Positions 60,301-64,000 of a stretch of DNA of 64,000 nucleotides are shown piece after piece. Below the pieces are notes generated by a model that saw nothing but the letters and a program-made list of their open reading frames with translations, searched no databases and was not told the origin of the DNA. The translations under genes and the position numbers were made by a program. Each line of letters starts with the position of its first letter. Position 1 is the stretch's first letter. The DNA lies in the NCBI GenBank assembly GCA_031213475.1, contig JARUPZ010000023.1, positions 6,900,157-6,964,156 of the forward strand, written 5' to 3'. Source of the DNA: Nereocystis luetkeana (Eukaryota; Sar; Phaeophyceae; Laminariales; Laminariaceae).

Positions 60301-62641
60301 ACCCCACGTTTGTTGAAATATAAAACCAAACAAATTCACTGAAAAAATGTACTGATTTGCGAATATCTCGCCAACAAAAAAAAACAAAAAAACTAATCGA
60401 TACCAGGGGTACAAAAGATCCGCCTGAAACAGAGTTTTTGAACGTTACATTCGATGACACCAAGGGATCATTCTGTCGTCCAGGATAAATTATTTACTTA
60501 TTAATAGACGTATGGTGAAATGATGGTAAATTTAACCGGATGGATCGTATCACGCACAGCTTGCTAAGATGAGTTGCGACGAAATCCTCGATCTCACACA
60601 GCTGCAGTTTTATTTTATTTTATGAAAATATCAGGGCTTTTCGCGGGGCAAGTCAAACCTCACGGGTCGGGTTGGGTCGGGTCGGGTCCGGTCGGGTCCC
60701 TGACCCGACCCGACCCGACCCTCGTTTTTTTTCGCGTGTGTTGACTTGACCTGACCCAACCCGCGAATTTCGAACGCCTCTTGACCCGACCCGACCCGAC
60801 CCCACCCGACCCGCGAGATTTTAAAAACTGTTGACCCGACCTGATCTGACCGGTGACAGTTAAAACCCTCCTGAACCGAACCGACCCGCCACCATTCGAT
60901 TGACCGGTGGGACACGGGTTTCATGCGGGTCGGGTCACCTCGACCCGCGAAACCATCTATCTTGACCCGCGGGCTCAACCCGCGGATCCGGCCCGTGGGT
61001 CGATACTTCAAATACAATATATATACATATATTCATGTTTGTGCCCCGCAGCGATATGTGGCCTAGGCTGGTTTGAAGTCGGTATGGATGGATGCGGGCA
61101 TGCCTATATGGATTTGGCGATATTTTAATGTTTGTATATATGATACCAAAGGAGTACTACAGCACCGGCATTGAGTATTATTGGTGCGAGAGAAGGGTTT
61201 GGGTAAGAGGGCGGGAAGTGATTCAAGCGTCGGATCCACCAGACCGATGCGCGGGTCCGACCCGTGGGTCAGCAGAAAACAACTCGCGGGTCATGCTGGC
61301 CCGACCCGCGAGTGACCTGTTTCTTGCGGGTCATGACCTGACCCGAACCGTGAGTTTGTCATCACCTCCTGATCCGACCTGACCCTACCCGTGAGATTTG
61401 AAATATTATTCACCGAACCGACCCAAACTGTGAGATATGAAAAACTCTCGACCCGACGTGACCCGAACCGCGAGATTTCAAAACCTCTTCACCCAACCCG
61501 ACCCGTGAAATTTCGAACACTTCCTGACCCGACCCGACCCGACCCGACCCGACCAGTGACATTTTGAAAACGAAGTGAACCTGTACCAGGAATCAGGAAC
61601 GAGGAATCTATCGGCCCCGAAATATCCACAGCACCAGTAGCAGTACTTCATGTCATGTGAAGCATCATCTCATGTGACAACAGTGAAGCGTCGTAAAGTG
61701 TGGGAATCAATCTGATCATCTGTTCGAATCGTGATCAATTTTCTGTTTTACTCTGAGACTCGTACCCTGGTATGTCGTCGTCCCGCCAAATCGAATGGCA
61801 ACACACTAGTCACAACCTGTGCATTGTTTCGCATTGTTTCGCACCCTTCATCAGTGAAGTCCCAGGCTGTCTGTTGTACACCAGGTACCAGGTACCTGCT
61901 GCCCTGGTATACTGGTAAACTGGTGCAACAACGGCAAAGATCAGAGGGGCCAACACTACAGCAGCACACACAAGCGAGTAGAACAGACAAGCCATCACGG
62001 ATACGACTATTAATATCACGTACTGCTGCTGTGCCTGGTACTGCTACGTTCTGGCCGTGGTGTACGGTACCAGGCAGGTACCAGGGATTCAGGAGTTGAG
62101 AGCACAGATCATCTCCGTGCCGTTCGTAGCGCCCGAATGCATTTTGTAGATCATCATACCTCGGATCATGTCATACGATCTGACCATCTCGCATGCTCGA
62201 CGGACTGGTCGTGCTTGTTCTCAGTACCACTGCTGGTCTCATCATGTCATGTACGACCACCCTCACGGAAAACCACCCCAACAACAGAACGGAGCGTGAC
62301 TATTTTATAGCAACAAGACAAGACAAGACAGCAAGACATCTCACCTGAAGCCCGCTCTCCGTCTGCTTCATGCGAGCAAGCACGAAGCTGGCGGCCTCCT
62401 CGAGATGGATGCGTTCATTGCTGCCAGTACTACTGCCACTCCTCGATTCGTCCACGCATATTTCGGGTAGTATCTCTAGTTGTGCTGCTAGTGTCAACCA
62501 CCAGGACGGAGAGCCGGGCACGTCTGGACCATCTGAACCACTCCAGCTTTCGTCTGTCCCCGACCCTTCATCATCGCCCTCAGACTCGATCCAAGCTTGG
62601 TCGTCAGACGATTCGTCCAAAAGAGGAGGAGGACCCTCCAT
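33513..62641 (-). CDS. multi-exon gene: acidic N terminus, hydrophobic segments, HELMH metallopeptidase-like motif, MDM2-type RING
   Basis: Nineteen exons (listed separately) encode about 1,100 residues, starting at ATG 62641 and ending at TGA 33513. Order: an acidic start, an unrecognised globular part, hydrophobic exons (53.4-50.9 kb), a helical basic part, a zinc-type HELMH motif, a Cys/His-containing region, a K/A/Q-rich linker, and a RING. The RING suggests a ubiquitin ligase. HExxH suggests a gluzincin-type hydrolase, but the third zinc ligand is not identified. Phases agree at all junctions except between 52562 and 51560, where a phase 0 to 1 exon is needed. An alternative is two genes, split near 54.9-53.4 kb. 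Large introns carry a LINE, GGGTC arrays and a satellite. Confidence 0.6.
35025..35339 (-). CDS. exon: linker and first half of MDM2-type RING
   Basis: 105 phase-0 codons, acceptor accgtgacag|GAGGCC, donor [32 protein letters not shown], an acidic/Ser-rich linker, then [24 protein letters not shown]. The C-x2-C, Cys and VHGKTSH elements are those of the MDM2 RING first half. Confidence 0.88.
35658..35850 (+). repeat. GGGTC-array element, copy 3
   Basis: GGCTCTTCACAG...(GGGTC)n...(GACCC)n...CGTAAACAGCCCTG, the same layout as copy 1, in an intron of the - gene. Confidence 0.75.
36221..36280 (-). CDS. short exon: basic coiled segment
   Basis: Twenty phase-0 codons (acceptor ggtacgcag|GCGCAG, donor GACGCG|GTGAGT) read [20 protein letters not shown], which continues into EAVKRHRLQ of the next exon as one charged helix. 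Confidence 0.72.
36384..36430. repeat. AT-rich (TATA)n tract
   Basis: Tandem tatatatactatatatat beside a TACCAGGTA motif. Confidence 0.7.
36704..39214 (+). CDS. LINE reverse transcriptase, 836 aa
   Basis: This is an intact frame with the classical RT blocks: [82 protein letters not shown], and the catalytic MLYADDAG (YADD at about residues 478-481). A thumb-like region and a C-terminal domain typical of algal LINEs ([20 protein letters not shown]) follow, then a Gly/Arg-rich tail. It would copy element RNA at a nicked target. No endonuclease domain is present in this copy, so it may depend on other copies or be immobile. The absence of stops in 2.5 kb suggests recent insertion. Confidence 0.93.
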   Translation: MSDGNCRERVVSRIISTLNQPIQPRNTSGMVEIFTAAVIDAVEKEVPPPARRHRRHGWCESAETLAAFMPAWTAREDARQFLRAHPRDRTAWKTLRSACANLQKVIAAGLHAYFEAYLAETERLLANNDQRGFYKHLKSTVGLEGTKARSEQFIRDEDGTILRDKVRIRERWAGFYHKLLNTKSLKLDPTIIDLLPPRPPKLSLEDEPSIDEMTEALKGMSNWKAVGPDGLPVELLKIDHPAFAQRFHNILVNVWLTGEVPQQWKDAIIKVLHKKKDRTDCNNYRGISLVAHAGKVLLKIVASRLSNYCETEELLPEEQCGFRPARSTIDMLFVVRRLQELGRQRKIPLYVCFIDLQKAYDSVDRELLWKVLTRFGVPTKMLRIIRNFHDGMRARVRTDDGELSEWFDVTQGLRQGCVLSPLLFNVFFAAALHVVLVRFSQDEAIVRDLVQLLEAGVVRTGKEEPLACVRRSVWGMLYADDAGIVSKSAEGLAKMMTVIVTVFEAAGLTVSEKKTETMVLQTPDRTTLAPPLVIEAAGQRYKQTTQFLYLGGVIHENADLSLEIDRRIRLMRACFKRFGPELYDRTTAPLSLKVRMLKAEVIETLLYGCVTWTLRAEHFAKLRTAHHQVLLRVIGFQRRLRTDHATLSYAKALKMTRCESIETTIRKRRLFFAGGVARQSKERLPNRVMLGTIAGGENPRPGGQCKTWHRCIVEDPREFRATEGSTEVAPLVFGVETALWSTAAKKAGKWYRGILEAAERFMVRWHEAEAEMSRQRRASAVDGAQRNGGGGGNRRSGIKPDRVNAERGGNRRGRRETAVDESRKEMADRVARHQVD
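39297..39335. repeat. poly-T tract
   Basis: About 38 T directly after the LINE ORF's first 3' end. It has the opposite sense to a poly-A tail for this element. Confidence 0.85.
39601..40810. other. intron with no supported exon
   Basis: T-rich sequence, a poly-G tract at 39764-39774, and a (CA)n run at 40101-40119. Three TACCTGGTA/TACCAGGTA motifs fall within 130 bp (40629, 40715, 40756). No exon seen. Confidence 0.6.
40811..41255 (-). CDS. exon: K/A/P/Q-rich low-complexity linker
   Basis: The acceptor is tacgtgttag|G and the donor is ATGGCG|GTGAGG (phase 2 to 0). After [20 protein letters not shown] it has a (KA)n run from a repeat of gcaaag, a Pro-rich part, then several SQQQRQ-type units and [14 protein letters not shown]. 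It is probably disordered. The alternate frames are also open because of the repeats. Confidence 0.65.
41555..41725. promoter_or_regulatory. cluster of AGAGTACTCT palindromes with TATA-like element
   Basis: AGAGTACTCT or a one-base variant occurs at about 41581, 41613, 41640, 41670 and 41713, with half-sites (actctaa, gcactc) between. TATATAAAG lies at 41681. It is in an intron of the - gene, so it may be a cryptic promoter, a binding array or a repeat. Confidence 0.4.
41852..41925 (-). CDS. short exon
   Basis: A strong acceptor (gctttttttttcag|CTCGAG) and donor (GTTAG|GTAAGC), phase 0 to 2, enclose [24 protein letters not shown]. Confidence 0.72.
42468..42690 (-). CDS. exon: Cys-containing region
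   Basis: The acceptor is tgaccgcag|T and the donor is CCCAAG|GTTGGT (phase 2 to 0). It encodes [20 protein letters not shown] and [20 protein letters not shown], with four Cys in this exon. Family unknown. Confidence 0.7.
44185..44300 (-). CDS. exon after HELMH
   Basis: The acceptor is ctgaagcag|GGCAGG and the donor is GTCATG|GTCAGT (phase 0 to 2). It encodes [20 protein letters not shown] and [19 protein letters not shown] candidate third metal ligand (Glu or His) could be here, but this is not demonstrable. Confidence 0.6.
44796..44933 (-). CDS. exon: HELMH metallopeptidase-like motif
   Basis: 46 phase-0 codons, acceptor gcttcgtag|GTG, donor [32 protein letters not shown] leads directly into HELMH (codons at 44873-44859), then [21 protein letters not shown] hydrophobic strand followed by a helix carrying HExxH is the gluzincin layout, in which the two His bind zinc and the Glu activates water. 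The placement somewhat recalls ATP23-like (M76) peptidases, but the rest of that signature is absent. Confidence 0.75.
45695..45852 (-). CDS. exon: basic segment before HELMH
   Basis: The acceptor is ttttgatgtcag|GT and the donor is AGCTTG|GTGAGT (phase 1 to 0). After a Cys-containing start (ACPCTGGRR) it encodes [20 protein letters not shown] and [16 protein letters not shown]. Confidence 0.72.
46490..46592. repeat. long imperfect inverted repeat
   Basis: Arms of 28 bp (TTTTTCGATTTGAAAATCTG... versus the complement of ...CGGATTCTCAAATCGAAAAA) differ at two positions. An inner arm pair (CGGATTTTGG/CCAAAATCCG) lies inside. It may be a MITE remnant. Confidence 0.65.
46600..47560 (+). repeat. 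repeat pair and short ORF, possible transposon remnant
   Basis: Two diverged copies of cttcttatgcagtcggaaac...ccggtttccgatcgg occur near 46631 and 47490, and two of tttcctatgcggttcgattt near 45921 and 47416. Between them a + frame (47016-47273) reads [20 protein letters not shown] and [16 protein letters not shown]. Probably the N terminus of a decayed transposon protein; not assigned. Confidence 0.4.
47591..47690 (+). repeat. perfect 50-bp tandem duplication
   Basis: aaaaatatcaccgtctacat...catacatgct is repeated exactly twice. Confidence 0.95.
47741..47931 (+). repeat. 95-bp tandem duplication
   Basis: aagtcattccggagcctgga... is repeated with two or three differences, starting at 47741 and 47836. 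Confidence 0.95.
48965..49540 (+). pseudogene. decayed coiled-coil protein fragment
   Basis: Heptad-like coding text continues through successive + frames: [16 protein letters not shown], then [20 protein letters not shown] and [18 protein letters not shown], then [16 protein letters not shown], a TAA, and [20 protein letters not shown]. Two frameshifts and one stop break it. It lies antisense in an intron of the - gene. Parent protein unknown. Confidence 0.55.
49808..49946 (-). CDS. exon: charged helical segment
   Basis: The acceptor is gtgttttcag|GCGAAG and the donor is GAAAAAG|GTGAGG (phase 0 to 1). It encodes [20 protein letters not shown] and [19 protein letters not shown], probably helical and cytosolic. 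The acceptor is part of a tandem duplication (period about 111 bp). Confidence 0.75.
49944..50160 (-). repeat. two-unit tandem duplication spanning a 3' splice site
   Basis: Units of about 111 bp (gcctgaaaacacaccacgag...) start at about 49945 and 50056 and are about 90% identical. The lower unit contains the acceptor of exon 49808-49946. The upper one carries the same TTTTCAG|GC. Confidence 0.85.
50346..50372 (+). repeat. (TTTG)n microsatellite
   Basis: Six or more uninterrupted tttg units. Confidence 0.9.
50856..50955 (-). CDS. exon: transmembrane-like segment
   Basis: With phase 2 to 0 it reads [20 protein letters not shown] then [13 protein letters not shown], a membrane span followed by a polar segment. 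The other open frame ([20 protein letters not shown]) is also plausible in isolation, but its exit phase does not fit the next exon. Donor: ATGAGG|GTGAGT. Confidence 0.65.
51461..51560 (-). CDS. exon: hydrophobic/amphipathic segment
   Basis: It encodes [20 protein letters not shown] and [12 protein letters not shown], ending TTCAG|GTCGAG (phase 2). The 5' boundary (caagggcag|CT) is uncertain and an acceptor about 25 bp upstream also fits. Both need a preceding phase-1 exon not found. Confidence 0.5.
52562..52696 (-). CDS. exon 7: hydrophobic segment
   Basis: 45 phase-0 codons lie between cgtgcatacag|GTTTTT and [32 protein letters not shown] and [20 protein letters not shown]. Its 3' end faces a junction where an exon appears to be missing. 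Confidence 0.65.
53171..53404 (-). CDS. exon 6: hydrophobic, probable transmembrane segments
   Basis: 78 phase-0 codons, acceptor gtcccctccag|AGTCAA, donor CTCGAG|GTGAGT. Two hydrophobic stretches ([20 protein letters not shown] and [20 protein letters not shown]) flank a polar loop and probably span the membrane. This could be the first exon of a second gene instead. Confidence 0.65.
54899..55126 (-). CDS. exon 5
   Basis: 76 phase-0 codons run from acccacgcag|CTCCGC to TCGCAC|GTGGGT and encode [40 protein letters not shown] and [17 protein letters not shown]. Composition is clearly coding; family unknown. Confidence 0.75.
56762..56803 (+). repeat. (CATA)n microsatellite at a splice donor
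   Basis: About ten cata units, read on the - strand as (TATG)n starting at the GTATGT donor of exon 4. Confidence 0.9.
56804..56969 (-). CDS. exon 4
   Basis: The acceptor is cctccgacag|A and the donor is GTGGAG|GTATGT (phase 2 to 0). It encodes [20 protein letters not shown] and [21 protein letters not shown] (CATA)n microsatellite begins directly at the donor (56762-56803). Confidence 0.75.
57424..57587 (-). CDS. exon 3
   Basis: The acceptor is actgcag|ACG and the donor is CGGAC|GTGAGA (phase 0 to 2). It encodes [20 protein letters not shown] and [20 protein letters not shown]. Family unknown. Confidence 0.7.
57891..58013 (-). CDS. exon 2
   Basis: The acceptor is ttgctcatag|GCG. The 41 codons are [20 protein letters not shown] and [20 protein letters not shown]. 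The donor is GC-type but otherwise ideal (CAGGAG|GCAAGT). Phase 0 to 0. Confidence 0.7.
58500..59620 (+). repeat. degenerate tandem satellite, unit about 180-260 bp
   Basis: At least six diverged units share gataccgc/accccgcacggt, aaccccaactccgggtacac, gctgggg and ccggatca(g/t)aaatc. Unit starts are near 58545, 58725, 58910, 59085, 59350 and 59535. No gene is present. Confidence 0.75.
60634..61010 (-). repeat. GGGTC-array element, copy 4
   Basis: Begins agggcttttcgcggg and alternates (GACCC)n/(GGGTC)n blocks separated by g(c)gaa.ttt.gaa-type spacers. Confidence 0.7.
61230..61572 (-). repeat. GGGTC-array element, copy 5
   Basis: Repeated module of roughly 45-50 bp: acccgacccg(a/t)gagatttgaaa.ctc.tgacccgac. 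Separated from copy 4 by about 200 bp of other sequence. Confidence 0.7.
62345..62641 (-). CDS. first coding exon, acidic N terminus
   Basis: An ATG-initiated frame of 99 codons ends in the donor CTTCAG|GTGAGA. It starts [20 protein letters not shown], has a Glu/Asp/Ser-rich stretch, then [20 protein letters not shown] and [20 protein letters not shown]. The frame is also open upstream of this ATG, so an earlier start is possible, but composition changes there. Confidence 0.7.
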
Positions 62642-63570
62642 CACTGTTGCTTCTCCCACCTTCGAGGTTGGTTGCACTCTGCTGCTGTGTGCCTGCGTGT
62701 ATCGACTGGGAGACTGGTGTGCGGCAAACCGAAACAGAGAGACAAACAAAGACAAACGAGATGTTTTTTGTTCTCGTCTTTCTGTCTTCTTCTGTCTTGT
62801 CTCCCGACTCCAGAACATGTCTAAAATTAAAAAAAGATCGGCAGACGTGAATCACAGATTATTATGGAACTTTCCAGATTTCGAGTAAATAATAAACTAA
62901 ACATTTTAAAAATCAAGTTTCAAATTTCAAGATTATTTTATACCTGGTACGATTCAAAAGCTAAAAAACGCACGTCAGCTGTGCGTTCAACCGATCGATC
63001 GATACTCAACTTTGCAACATGCGTGATAACCGTTTGCGCGTTTTTTTCATAATTTCCCCCGCGATTGACTACTAGCCGGTGACTCCCCTGGATGCTACTA
63101 CAGCAGGGTCGACGAGACGATATAATACATGCCAGGTATATCATACCAGCATATCATATCTGCATACAGGTAGGCTCGATTTCCAATTGATTTCGGCCAG
63201 TACCATCTCGAGCACTGGAACAGCAGTTCGTGCACGAGGGCCGGGGTCCACAAGACGGCCGAAAGTTTGTTTATACTGTATTATAGCAGTTGACACGTGG
63301 CAGGCACACAAGACATTGGAACGTTTGTATTATATACTGCTGTTATGGTATCCCCTCTCCCCTGTTGCGGCGGTATGGTTTGTAGCAATCGTCCCCTCAT
63401 CATACCTGGAAGGCGTTATCGCCTGCTTTTCTGATGAGCGCCGCGCCCCTTCGTTCAGAAGACATCTGGCGAGGCAAACAGCAACAATACAAGGAGAGCA
63501 TCAACCTGCTATAAATAACAACTAACTGCAGTTGTACAAGAAGAGCATCAACCTGCTGTAAATAACAGTA

Positions 63571-63576
63571 GTAGTG

Positions 63577-63617
<41 letters not shown>

Positions 63618-63640
63618 TACTGTAGTAGTAGTAGTAGTCG
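63571..63640 (+). repeat. (TAG)n microsatellite
   Basis: About 22 tag units, with one interruption (ttactg). Confidence 0.9.
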
Positions 63641-63687
63641 GTCCCTAGGTCCATACTGCCTTACCTGATACCAGGTACAACTTTACA

Positions 63688-63750
63688 CTGGCGTCGTCGG
63701 CAGGACATGGGTCGTTGGTCGTGAGTTCGAATCTCAATCCCACAAAGTGA
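63688..63750 (+). repeat. SINE-like fragment with B box
   Basis: gcgtcgtcggcaggacatgggt...gagttcgaatctcaatccca resembles the 3' half of the tRNA-like head of the SINE at 970/7300, in the opposite orientation, and keeps a B box (GAGTTCGAATC). The A-box part is absent. Confidence 0.45.
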
Positions 63751-64000
63751 ATAATGTGCAGCGTAAAAAAAAGCGTGTTGTGATGAGAGTGTCAAAGGTG
63801 GAGGCGGGGGCAGGGGGTATATATTTTGGGCTACGACGGTACGGATACTACTATCAATAGCATCCGTGAAGGTATTATTGCACGCCCCCCCCCCCCCCCC
63901 CCGCTACGCGCCTCTCAACACCCTGTCACATCGGTAACCAAACGCAAACTACCGTAAAAAAGTAGCACACAAACACTCTTCCAAACCACCCACCACCGCT

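Larger units (their letters stand above)
62642..64000. other. upstream region of the - gene
   Basis: No exon is supported. It includes microsatellites and a C16 run at 63887-63902. No clear TATA or initiator could be assigned. Confidence 0.5.

Overview
This window looks like nuclear DNA of an intron-rich eukaryote, not a bacterium. There are no operons. Coding sequence comes in short pieces of 50-620 bp flanked by GT/GC...AG splice sites, and introns run from about 100 bp to several kb. Transposon debris, tRNA-derived SINEs, MITE-like elements and a LINE reverse transcriptase are interspersed. Gene style, balanced base composition, the animal-like domain types outside an animal-like repeat landscape, and the LINE protein's resemblance to algal/stramenopile elements suggest a stramenopile alga such as a brown alga. 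That assignment is inference from memory, not a search.

Layout. (1) 1-925, + strand: the 3' end of an unrecognised gene whose 5' part lies off the left edge. (2) 926-8.6 kb: no gene I can support; it holds two same-orientation copies of a tRNA-derived SINE. (3) 8,615-31,589, + strand: at least 23 phase-compatible exons of a large ubiquitin-specific protease (peptidase C19) of the USP9X/USP24/USP34 type. The QD box, finger/palm core and His box are visible, followed by a long helical C-terminal region and a terminal Tudor-like domain. The exon with the catalytic cysteine was not found. A 17-G run in one coding exon breaks the frame. (4) 31.6-33.5 kb: convergent intergenic gap. (5) 33,513-62,641, - strand: a chain of about 19 exons. 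It starts with an acidic N terminus, passes through an unrecognised globular region, several hydrophobic segments, a zinc-metallopeptidase-like HELMH motif and a K/A/Q-rich linker, and ends in an MDM2-type C2H2C4 RING. Reading phases agree at every junction except one, where an exon seems to be missing between 52.56 and 51.56 kb. The chain could be one gene or two. Its largest introns hold the LINE (+ strand, 36.6-39.6 kb), a degenerate satellite (58.5-59.6 kb) and GGGTC arrays (60.6-61.6 kb). (6) 62.6-64 kb: upstream region of that gene with a (TAG)n microsatellite and a SINE-like fragment.

How the genes relate. Two ubiquitin-pathway genes, one a deubiquitinase and one ending in an E3-type RING, lie tail to tail about 1.9 kb apart. 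This is suggestive but may be coincidence.

The most unusual global signal is non-coding. The 9-mer TACCTGGTA or its complement TACCAGGTA, the latter containing a CAG|GTA 5' splice site, occurs more than 30 times in 64 kb where about 0.5 is expected. A second dispersed palindrome, CTATTAATAG, is also over-represented. All exon calls were made by eye from reading frames, splice dinucleotides and phase. None has transcript support here.
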